31,021 bases of DNA from JBGPYB01 sp041493035 (lineage in GTDB: Bacteria > Acidobacteriota > Vicinamibacteria > Fen-336): assembly GCA_041493035.1 (NCBI GenBank), contig JBGPYB010000040.1, forward strand, positions 1 through 31,021, in the 5' to 3' direction. Below, one piece after another: positions 9,076-16,170 of this stretch. Within the stretch, counting starts at the first letter, position 1. Every line of letters starts with the position of its first letter. The notes under the pieces are model-generated. The model made no database searches. It was not told the origin of the DNA and saw only the letters and a program-made list of their open reading frames with translations. A program made the translations under genes and the position numbers.

Positions 9076-11954
9076 CGGATCCCCGCATCGACCGTTTTTG
9101 TCACCGCGACCCCGTAAGCCTTCGGAGGCTTCGAAGGTCCGAGAGGGACCGACACGTGCTCGTGGACCTGCTGTCGCTCGTTGTTGTCCTCGGGGTGCAG
9201 CTGCCGGTACGGGCCGGTGATGAACTGCGCCGTCTCGTCCACTTTGAACCTCTCGTAGAGCTTCTGCTCGCGCTCGGCTCGAGCGGCGTCGCCCTTGCCC
9301 CGCCAGCAGAGCATCAGATTGTAGTGAGCCTGGAGGTCCTCGGGGTCGATGGCCAGGACCCGCGCGAAGGCCGCGATGGCCGCGTCGTAGTCGCGCTTCA
9401 GAAACAGGATGCGCCCGGTCTGATTCTGAACCACTCGGTCGCGAGGGTACTGCTCGGCCGCCGTCTGGAGATGCTGGAGAGCCTCGTCATAGCGGCCGCT
9501 CGGCTTCACCGCCATGGCCATGAAGAAGTGGCTCTTGGCCAGCTTGGGATCTACCTCGAGGGCCTTCTTGAGGATGTCCTCGGCCGCGTCCACGCTACCC
9601 TCCTGAATGCGGGCGCGCGCGACGTTGACCCAGCCGTCGGCGTAGCCCGGCTCCATGACGGTCACCTTCAGAAACGCGGCCTCAGCGCCCTTCAGGTCCC
9701 CCTGGAGGAGCAGGCCGATGCCGTAGTCGTTCCAGCGTTCGCGCACCGACGCATCGAGGAGCGGCTTGTCATCGGGAGTCGCGGCGCCCTTGGGCAGCAC
9801 CCTGAGGCCGGCCTCGCTTTCAGCCATCACGGTGATGGGAATGAGGGGAATCTCCTTGGTCTTACCCGAGACTTGGGCCGTTGAGCCCTCGAAGACCCAC
9901 TGCCCGTCGTCGTGGGAAGCCGAGAGGTCGTAGTTCTTCTGCTCGGGATCCCGGATTCCGGCGAAGGCCCACTGGGTGTTCCACCAGGAGAACTTCCGGT
10001 AGTTCACCCTGGCCTTCAGGGTGATCTTGTCGCCGCAGTCCTCGGGGATCTCGAGGCGGTAGTGGATCGTATCGGCGGCACCCGGCGGCACGAGGCGAAC
10101 GTAGGCCACCGACCGCGTCATCCACGCGTTCCGCTTGTTGATGACGTTGCCATGGTCGTCGAGCTGGCGGCTCCTGTAGAAGTGGGCGCCGGGTTCCACG
10201 GGTCCCTTGCCGTCGTCCTCTACGGCGCCGCTGTGGAACAGCAGGTGCCCCTTGTCGTCGCGGGCCTCCAATTCCACCCAGACGTCGAAGGCGTCGACGG
10301 TCCCGCCCGGAAAGAAGTGGCCCACCTTGCGCGTGCGCACCACGACCTCGACGCGGAGCGACTCTCCGCGGCGCACGGCGGGCGTGACGCGACCCAAGGG
10401 CGCCATTACCTCCGCGGGTGTCGCGAGGAATGCCTGCTGCACGCCGAGGTTCAGTGACTCCTCCCCTTGGCCGAAGGTGCTGGCCGTCGCCGACTCGCCG
10501 GCGGAAAGTGCCCGGGAGGTGCTGCCCTTCGTCTCACCGCCGCGAACGATTCCGAAGACATCGACGGAAACCGCTCCGTCCTTCAGGAAGTCCTGGGTGA
10601 TCTTCAACTGCTCATGGTCCTGGTTGACGAAGGGGAGGGCTGTGTTCGCTCCCGGAAAGCGATGCGAGTGGATCTTGCCGTCGCGCCCTCCCGGGTCCTG
10701 TGAGACGACCAGAGGCATGTGACAGTCGGCGCACCGCTGCGGCTTTGTCGGGTAGTAGAACGACCGCGCCCCTTCCCCCGAGACGCCCGAGGCCTGCCAG
10801 TTGTCGTACTCGTTGAAGCCCCGGAACCATCGGTAGCCGTTGACCGGAACGTCGAGGTGGACCTTGTGGCAGGAGGAGCAAAACTCAGGCGTCTGCTTCT
10901 CGTGAAAGTTCTTGAGGAACGTGACCCGGTGGGGTTTGGGCGCCAGGCGGAGGAGATAGTCGTGCGTCCAGGAGAGGATCTTGTTGTCGCTCACCGCCAG
11001 GTCGTGAAGCGGCGGGTACTCGATGGTGAAGTCTCCCTGGCCCATGGTGCTGTTCACGTGCACGATGGAATGGCACGAGGTGCACGCGAGGCCGGCCTGG
11101 GCCTCGGGGGTGTCGATCTGCTCCTTGATCGGACGATCGAAGCGGCCGTTGAAGAAGACGGCGTGATCGTGGCATCCGGCGCACCATTTCGAGGGCTTCG
11201 TCCCCACGACGTCCTGCATGTACTCGATGGACTTCCTGTACCACTGGTTGTTGAACGAGGAGAAGTGATGCGCCGAAGAGCTCCACTGATCGAAGATGTC
11301 TTTGTGGCAGCGACCGCAGTGCTGGCTGGTCATGAAGAGCGTCGACGGAATGGTCCCGCCCACGTTCGTTCCCGCGGAGGAGGGGAAGAAGGGGCTCGCG
11401 GGCCCTGAGCCCTCGCCGTCCATGCTGACGGGAGCCGTGTCGGGATTCACGATGCGGTGCCGGGCCGGGGCGCGGCGCTCGGCCCCGATGACGCCGGCGG
11501 CCGCAACCGCCACGAGAAGGAGCCCCGCGCCCGAAAGCCAACGGAGGCTTGGCCCTGCGGTCGTCCCCATGCGGCCGCGCGCCATACCCACGAGGTAGAC
11601 GAGGAGCAGGATCGCACCAAGGGTGGCGAAAGCGATGTGGGCGTAAAGGATCGGCCGATAGGGACGAGTCGCCCCCGAAATCATCAGGACAGCACCCAGA
11701 GCAGCGCTCAGCAGCAGGGGAACGGCCGCCGTCCGCAACAGCATCGAAGAGCGTGACCACGCCTTGCGGAGGTGAAACCCGAAACCCGCCCAGACGAGGA
11801 GACCCAGGAACAGGTGCACGACGACGTTCGCGAAGTAGAAGAGCGTCGGGTCGGCACGGGTCACGAGGTAGGCGCTGTTGACCAGCAGGGCGAAGAAACC
11901 CACCAGGAGGACGGAGGGCCTCGGGCTCTCGACGATCGGCTTGAACAGTCGCAT
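9072..11954 (-). CDS. Membrane-anchored pentaheme cytochrome c with C-terminal TPRs
   Basis: The 960-residue product has five hydrophobic segments at about residues 13-33, 37-60, 72-93, 102-123 and 137-157. Histidines in or beside them (His47, His61, His106) could ligate a b-type heme. Five CxxCH motifs follow: CGRCH (213), CAGCH (258), CTSCH (291), CSSCH (359) and CADCH (408), resembling cytochrome c-554-like multiheme proteins. A beta-rich region (about 520-680) contains VGHFFPGGTVDAFDVWVEL, a pattern I associate with multiheme cytochromes, and TPR repeats occupy about 740-905. The likely role is to pass electrons between the quinone pool and periplasmic partners, with the TPRs docking them (inference). 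The ATG shares one base with the TGA of the sigma-54 activator (TGATG), and the stop overlaps the next start as GTGA, so it is tightly embedded in the operon. Confidence 0.9.
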   Translation of the reverse strand: MRLFKPIVESPRPSVLLVGFFALLVNSAYLVTRADPTLFYFANVVVHLFLGLLVWAGFGFHLRKAWSRSSMLLRTAAVPLLLSAALGAVLMISGATRPYRPILYAHIAFATLGAILLLVYLVGMARGRMGTTAGPSLRWLSGAGLLLVAVAAAGVIGAERRAPARHRIVNPDTAPVSMDGEGSGPASPFFPSSAGTNVGGTIPSTLFMTSQHCGRCHKDIFDQWSSSAHHFSSFNNQWYRKSIEYMQDVVGTKPSKWCAGCHDHAVFFNGRFDRPIKEQIDTPEAQAGLACTSCHSIVHVNSTMGQGDFTIEYPPLHDLAVSDNKILSWTHDYLLRLAPKPHRVTFLKNFHEKQTPEFCSSCHKVHLDVPVNGYRWFRGFNEYDNWQASGVSGEGARSFYYPTKPQRCADCHMPLVVSQDPGGRDGKIHSHRFPGANTALPFVNQDHEQLKITQDFLKDGAVSVDVFGIVRGGETKGSTSRALSAGESATASTFGQGEESLNLGVQQAFLATPAEVMAPLGRVTPAVRRGESLRVEVVVRTRKVGHFFPGGTVDAFDVWVELEARDDKGHLLFHSGAVEDDGKGPVEPGAHFYRSRQLDDHGNVINKRNAWMTRSVAYVRLVPPGAADTIHYRLEIPEDCGDKITLKARVNYRKFSWWNTQWAFAGIRDPEQKNYDLSASHDDGQWVFEGSTAQVSGKTKEIPLIPITVMAESEAGLRVLPKGAATPDDKPLLDASVRERWNDYGIGLLLQGDLKGAEAAFLKVTVMEPGYADGWVNVARARIQEGSVDAAEDILKKALEVDPKLAKSHFFMAMAVKPSGRYDEALQHLQTAAEQYPRDRVVQNQTGRILFLKRDYDAAIAAFARVLAIDPEDLQAHYNLMLCWRGKGDAARAEREQKLYERFKVDETAQFITGPYRQLHPEDNNERQQVHEHVSVPLGPSKPPKAYGVAVTKTVDAGIR

Positions 11955-13345
11955 CAGGCTGGCTCCAGCCTGTCAGGGTCGATCCCGTGTTTGCGCAGGT
12001 AGTACCCCATGTTCCTCTGATCGATCCCGAGGAGCCGCGCGGCCTCCTTGCGCACCGATCCCGAGCGCCTGAGGGCCTCGATGACCATCGCCTTCTCGGT
12101 GCGCCCCAGAGCGACACGGAGGGTCAGGTCGTCACCTCCGTCGGCGAGACTCGTGGCGTGTGGCGCCGCTCCCACCGGCGACAGGTCGAGGGACCCGAGC
12201 CCTCCTGCTGGATCGAGGATCATCGAGCGCTCGATCACGCTCCGGAGCTCCCTCACGTTTCCGGGCCAGTGGTAGGCCTGCATGTCGGCGAGCGTCTCGT
12301 CAGGGATGGGCGTGGGTTGCCGCCCGAGGCGCTGCGCGATCTCGACCACGAAGTGTCGGCCGAGGAGGGCGATGTCCGACGGACGGTCCCGGAGAGGCGG
12401 GACGCCGATCCGCAGCACGTTGAGGCGATAGTAGAGGTCCTGGCGAAAGCGCCCGCCGGCGATGTCTGCTTCCAGGTTGCTGTTCGTCGCGGCGACGATA
12501 CGCACGTCGACCCGGGTCGGGCGCTCGTCCCCCAGGCGGTGGAACTCCCCCTCCTGGATCGCCCTAAGGAGCTTGGCCTGGGCCTCGTGGGGCATCGCGC
12601 CGATCTCGTCGATGAACAGCGTCCCCTTGTCGGCGAGTCGGAACCGCCCGTGTCGATCGGCCACGGCTCCCGTGAAGGCGCCGCGACGATGCCCGAAGAA
12701 TTCGCTCTCCCAGACGTCCACAGGCACCGCCGCGCAGTTGACCTCGACGAACGGCCCCGAGGCTCGTCGGCTCAGCCGGTGGACGAGGCGCGCGAGAAGC
12801 TCCTTGCCCGTCCCCGACTCCCCGAGGAGCAGGACAGTGGAGTCGGTCGGAGCGGCGGCCCTAACCATCTGAACGACGCGCTGCCACGCCGGGCTGTCCC
12901 CGATGGGCAGGTTCTCGTCGGCTCCCGCGGGACCCCGCAGGTAGCTGACTTCCATCTCGAGGGAGCGTTGACGCATCGCCCGCGCGAAGGCCACTTCGAG
13001 GGCATCGGGATCCGCGGGCTTCAGGATGTAGTCGGTCGCGCCCGCCTTCAAGCACTCGACAGCCGAGGAAACGGTGCCGAAGCCCGTGAGGACCACCACC
13101 GGCGTATCCGGCGCCAGGGCGTGAGTACGCTTCACGACCTCGAGGCCTCCCCCGCCTGGCATGTTCAGGTCCGTGAGTACCAGATCCACGGGACCCTGGC
13201 GCAGCAGTTGCGCCGCGGCCTCGACGCCGTCCGCAAGCGTCACGTCGTATCCGCGACCTCGGAGCAGCGCCCCCAGGGACTCGCGCACGTACGCTTCATC
13301 TTCGACGACCACGAGACGGCCCTTGGGACGCGGATCAGCAACCAT
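11954..13345 (-). CDS. NtrC-type sigma-54-dependent response regulator
   Basis: The 463-residue product has a receiver domain (1-120, phospho-acceptor Asp59 in LVLTDLNMPG), an AAA+ domain (about 145-375) and a Fis-type helix-turn-helix at the C-terminus (VRKEAARLLGIDQRNMGYYL). The AAA+ domain shows Walker A GESGTGKE (175-182), the sigma-54-contacting GAFTGA loop (222-227) and Walker B TLFIDEIG (242-249), so it should be a full activator. I chose the ATG at 13345 because GGAG lies 9 nt upstream and the receiver domain starts at once; the frame stays open 18 codons further upstream without a better start. The gene overlaps the histidine kinase stop by 11 nt and is its cognate partner. A sigma-54 promoter at the head of the same operon suggests positive autoregulation. 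Confidence 0.95.
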   Translation of the reverse strand: MVADPRPKGRLVVVEDEAYVRESLGALLRGRGYDVTLADGVEAAAQLLRQGPVDLVLTDLNMPGGGGLEVVKRTHALAPDTPVVVLTGFGTVSSAVECLKAGATDYILKPADPDALEVAFARAMRQRSLEMEVSYLRGPAGADENLPIGDSPAWQRVVQMVRAAAPTDSTVLLLGESGTGKELLARLVHRLSRRASGPFVEVNCAAVPVDVWESEFFGHRRGAFTGAVADRHGRFRLADKGTLFIDEIGAMPHEAQAKLLRAIQEGEFHRLGDERPTRVDVRIVAATNSNLEADIAGGRFRQDLYYRLNVLRIGVPPLRDRPSDIALLGRHFVVEIAQRLGRQPTPIPDETLADMQAYHWPGNVRELRSVIERSMILDPAGGLGSLDLSPVGAAPHATSLADGGDDLTLRVALGRTEKAMVIEALRRSGSVRKEAARLLGIDQRNMGYYLRKHGIDPDRLEPA

Positions 13346-14954
13346 GGTTGGAGGCTCCAGAGTCTGACGCAGGAAGGCGAAGGACGAAGACAGCCCCACC
13401 CTCGGAGCGCTCTTCCACGGAGAGCTGCCCGCGGTGCTGCGTCACGATCGAGTGACAGACCGACAGGCCGAGACCCGTGGACTGCTTCGTGGTGAAGAAG
13501 GGCTCGAAGATCCGGTTGCGCTCCGCCTCCGGAACCCCCGGGCCCCGGTCGGCGATGCGGACCACGACGTCGTCGCCCTCGCGGGCGGCGCTCGCCTTCA
13601 CCTCGCCTCCTTGCGGCTGAGCTTCGCAGGCATTGATTGCGAGGTTCAAGAGCACCTGGCCGAGCATCACACCGCTGCCCGGAGCGACGAGGGGCCCCTC
13701 GGGAAGCTCGGCGACGAAGGCGATATCGCTAAACTCGCGGCGCGAGCGAACGAAATCCAGGGTCTCTCGAACCGAGGCCGCCAGGTCCACGGGGGCATGC
13801 GGCGCCGAGGCGGGTTCGGCATGGGCCAGCACGCGATGCACGATTCCGGCGGCACGGTCCAGCCCCTGGCGAATTCCGTCCAGATCCTGCGCCAAGGCGC
13901 CGTCAGCGCCATTCTTGACGTGATCCCGGGCAAGGGCCAGATAGTTGGCGATCCCCTCGAGGGGATTGTTGATCTCGTGGGCGATGCCTGCGGCGAGGCG
14001 GCCCACGGTCCCCAGGCGCTCGGCGTGGAAGAGCTGGCGTTCCAGATCCCGCACTCGGGCTTCCTCGCGGGCCTCGGCCTCGAGCCGCTCCCGCCGGCGG
14101 ACCTCGCGGATGGCGAAGGAGCCCAGGAGCCCCGCGAGCGCCATGACCGCGATATTGAGGACGAGCAGGGTGCGGCTCCGGGCCGCCACGGGCTCGGCAA
14201 TCGAAGCGCCCGCCCTCTCGCGCCCGCAGGACAGAATCCAGGGTGACGGCACCGACCAGCCGTCGGCTCGGAGCTGCACCTCGGCAACGGGACGATCGCC
14301 TCCACCCGCGGGGGCTCCCGCACTGGTGAGCTGTCGGCCGCTCCCATCGCGGAGGGCACAGACGGTCCCCTCAGGCGCTGAGGCGCCCAAACCGAGGAGC
14401 GCGTTCGGATCGATCTCGGCCACGACGCGCACGACTTCGCGTCCGGCCTCAGCGGCGGGGTCGAAAGCGAAGACGGCCCGGACCGCTGGACGGCCGCCGC
14501 CTTCGGGGACCTGGGCCTCGCCGCTCGCGCGATCCTGGGGCATCCACAGGACGGGCACGCCCCCTCGGCGAGCGGTCTCCACGATCGCGTCGTCCTTCCC
14601 CGACTTGACGACGAGGCGCTTGACCTCGGGGTGGCCGCGGTGGAAAACGAGGAGCGCCGCCTCGGCGGCGAGGCGTTGCCAATCCTTCCCGCGATCGCGA
14701 GGGGCCGGGCTGACGCCAAGCCCGGAGATCGCCGAGGAGCCGGCCAGGAAGGCCATCTCCGCCCGCATGGTCGAGAGAACGCTCTCGAGGGAGCGCGCGC
14801 GGGCGGCGGTATCAGCGGCGAACAATCGAGCTTCCTCCTCGCGGGCCCCGCGGTAGGCCACGGCGATCCCCCAGAGTCCGGCGGCGTTCACGCCCACCAC
14901 TGCCGCAGCAGCGATCGCGGTCAGCCACCCGGCGGGCCAGGGGCGAGCCTTCAC
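13335..14954 (-). CDS. Membrane sensor histidine kinase, partner of the sigma-54 activator
   Basis: The 539-residue product has one transmembrane helix at about 11-33, a periplasmic sensor region of about 230 residues with no domain I can name, and a second helix at about 263-283. A DHp helix pair follows with the H-box AAGIAHEINNPLEG (His326). The ATPase domain carries the N-box NLAINACEA (Asn441), DRGPGVP, the F-box FEPFFTT and TGLGLSVC. This NtrB-like transmitter fits the following NtrC-type regulator. The start is GTG, with GAGAGG 8 nt upstream. It is the first gene of the six-gene minus-strand operon and lies about 40 nt downstream of the predicted sigma-54 transcription start. The stimulus is unknown. 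Confidence 0.93.
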   Translation of the reverse strand: MKARPWPAGWLTAIAAAAVVGVNAAGLWGIAVAYRGAREEEARLFAADTAARARSLESVLSTMRAEMAFLAGSSAISGLGVSPAPRDRGKDWQRLAAEAALLVFHRGHPEVKRLVVKSGKDDAIVETARRGGVPVLWMPQDRASGEAQVPEGGGRPAVRAVFAFDPAAEAGREVVRVVAEIDPNALLGLGASAPEGTVCALRDGSGRQLTSAGAPAGGGDRPVAEVQLRADGWSVPSPWILSCGRERAGASIAEPVAARSRTLLVLNIAVMALAGLLGSFAIREVRRRERLEAEAREEARVRDLERQLFHAERLGTVGRLAAGIAHEINNPLEGIANYLALARDHVKNGADGALAQDLDGIRQGLDRAAGIVHRVLAHAEPASAPHAPVDLAASVRETLDFVRSRREFSDIAFVAELPEGPLVAPGSGVMLGQVLLNLAINACEAQPQGGEVKASAAREGDDVVVRIADRGPGVPEAERNRIFEPFFTTKQSTGLGLSVCHSIVTQHRGQLSVEERSEGGAVFVLRLPASDSGASNHGC

Positions 14955-15007
14955 CGGAGCGGCCTCTCAATCTCTCCGCCCGGGAACAGTCCAAGAGGTG
15001 TAAGCAC

Positions 15008-15023
15008 TGCAAGCACGATTCCA
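15008..15023 (-). promoter_or_regulatory. Candidate sigma-54 (-24/-12) promoter for the six-gene operon
   Basis: On the minus strand this reads TGGAATCGTGCTTGCA. It has the invariant GG and GC separated by exactly ten bases plus the TTGCA of the -12 element, against the consensus TGGCACG-N4-TTGCA. The predicted transcription start is near 14997, about 40 nt ahead of the GTG of the histidine kinase. The second gene of the operon encodes a sigma-54 activator, which makes a chance match less likely. Not tested computationally. Confidence 0.65.
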
Positions 15024-15143
15024 ACGGGGCTGGTACCCGTCCTGACCGTCGGAATCGCTGAGGCGGCATGTACTTGGCGACGGGAATCCCTCGACTGCGC
15101 AACAGCGCCTCCTCGCCATCCCATCACGCTTATGACCCATTCT

Positions 15144-15158
15144 CCGTAGGGCCTACGG
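15144..15158. promoter_or_regulatory. Perfect 7+1+7 palindrome, candidate activator-binding site
   Basis: The sequence CCGTAGGGCCTACGG is a perfect inverted repeat with one central base. Its centre lies about 129 bp upstream of the -24 element, or near -154 from the predicted transcription start, a usual distance for enhancer sites of NtrC-family activators. It also lies 15-30 nt beyond the LysR stop. A terminator is less likely because the RNA hairpin would have only a 5-bp stem and no U-tract follows on the LysR strand. Confidence 0.45.
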
Positions 15159-15173
15159 TCGGGCCGCGCGGCG

Positions 15174-16091
15174 TCACTCGGGCTCGCCAAGGGCCATCCG
15201 CTGGAGGTCCTCCTTGCGCGCGAGGACGAAGTCGAGGAACGCGCGGGTCGCCGTGGCCTGGAAGCGGCCGAGCGACACGATGCCGACCGACCGGCGGAGG
15301 CGATGCCCCGCGATCTTCATGCGGGCCAGCCAACCCCACGCCACCTCGTCACGCACCGCCCAGGCCGGCAGCAGGGAGATGCCGATCCCCCGCTCGACCA
15401 TGAGCTTGATGAAGTAGGTGTCATTGGATTCGAGCGCCAGCTCCGGCATGATGCCGACGCTATTGAAGAATTGATCGGTGGCGCGGCGGATCGACGCGCC
15501 CCGCTCGAAAAGGACGAGGCGTTGCTCACGGATGTCGTCGAGGTCGACTTCGGTGCGCCCCGCGAGAGGATGGGCGTGGCCCACGACGACAACCAACTCG
15601 TCTTCGAAGAGCTCGGTCACCTGGAGGCTCGGTGAGTAGACCGGCAGCGACGCGAACCCCACGTCAGCGGCGCCGTTCAGGATATCCGCCACGGTCTGGT
15701 CGGTGCTCACGGTCGTGCGGAACGAGACCTCGACACCCGGATACTGGCGCATGAAGGCCTCGAAGAGCGGGACGAAGAGGTGGACGAATGCCTGCGTGGC
15801 GGCGGCCGCGCGGACCCGCCCCGACGGAGGGCGCTCCGAGCCCGAAACCTGATCGCGAAGTGCGTCCGCGGCGTCCAGGACGCGGTCGGCGTGGCGCAGC
15901 GCCGTCTTCCCGGCCTCGGACAAACGAACTCCCCCTTTGGCGCGAATGAAGAGGGGCTCGCCCAACTCGGTCTCGAGGGCCTTGATCTGATGGCTGACCG
16001 CCGACTGCGTCAGGTGCAGACGCTCGGCGGCGCGGGTGAAGTTGAGCGTCTCGGCAACCGTGTGGAAGGTGCGTAGCTGGGAGATTTCCAT
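15174..16091 (-). CDS. LysR-family transcriptional regulator
   Basis: The 305-residue product has the standard LysR length and layout. The winged helix-turn-helix spans residues 2-60 (LRTFHTVAETLNFTRAAERL, LTQSAVSHQIKALETELG, PLFIRAKGGVRLSEAG), followed by a periplasmic-binding-protein-like effector domain from about 92 to the end. The family binds T-N11-A operators and usually responds to a small-molecule co-inducer. It lies 79 nt downstream of the GH13 gene on the same strand and could be read from the maltodextrin operon or from its own start region (16092-16170). It also ends 219 bp before the divergently unrelated sigma-54 operon start. LysR regulators commonly act on divergent neighbours; here no divergent neighbour exists, so its target is unclear. 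Confidence 0.95.
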   Translation of the reverse strand: MEISQLRTFHTVAETLNFTRAAERLHLTQSAVSHQIKALETELGEPLFIRAKGGVRLSEAGKTALRHADRVLDAADALRDQVSGSERPPSGRVRAAAATQAFVHLFVPLFEAFMRQYPGVEVSFRTTVSTDQTVADILNGAADVGFASLPVYSPSLQVTELFEDELVVVVGHAHPLAGRTEVDLDDIREQRLVLFERGASIRRATDQFFNSVGIMPELALESNDTYFIKLMVERGIGISLLPAWAVRDEVAWGWLARMKIAGHRLRRSVGIVSLGRFQATATRAFLDFVLARKEDLQRMALGEPE

Positions 16092-16110
16092 GACAACCGA
16101 TCGAAGGCCC

Positions 16111-16128
16111 TAATGCTACAGATCATAA
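16111..16128 (-). promoter_or_regulatory. Imperfect dyad and -10-like element ahead of the LysR gene
   Basis: The plus strand reads TAATGCTACAGATCATAA, with ATG-N8-CAT symmetry as read on the minus strand. The minus strand contains TATGAT (16127-16122), a good -10 hexamer about 30 nt before the LysR start, but no convincing -35. The A+T-rich composition stands out against the surrounding GC-rich sequence. It may be an autoregulatory LysR promoter-operator; spacing is not an exact T-N11-A. Confidence 0.3.
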
Positions 16129-16170
16129 CAATGAATCGGACGCGGGTCCTGGTGAGCCCTGAGGAGCGCG

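Noticed and set aside
5935..9117. Plus-strand open frame of 1060 codons opposite the two CRTAC1-type genes
   Set aside because: It is antisense to two genes with clear repeats and motifs, spans their junction, and its translation is Val/Arg/Gly-rich with no recognisable domain. It reflects high-GC codon bias of the real strand.
11987..13495. Plus-strand open frame of 502 codons opposite the sigma-54 activator
   Set aside because: Antisense mirror of a fully recognisable NtrC-type protein and part of the histidine kinase gene; no domain and no ribosome site seen.
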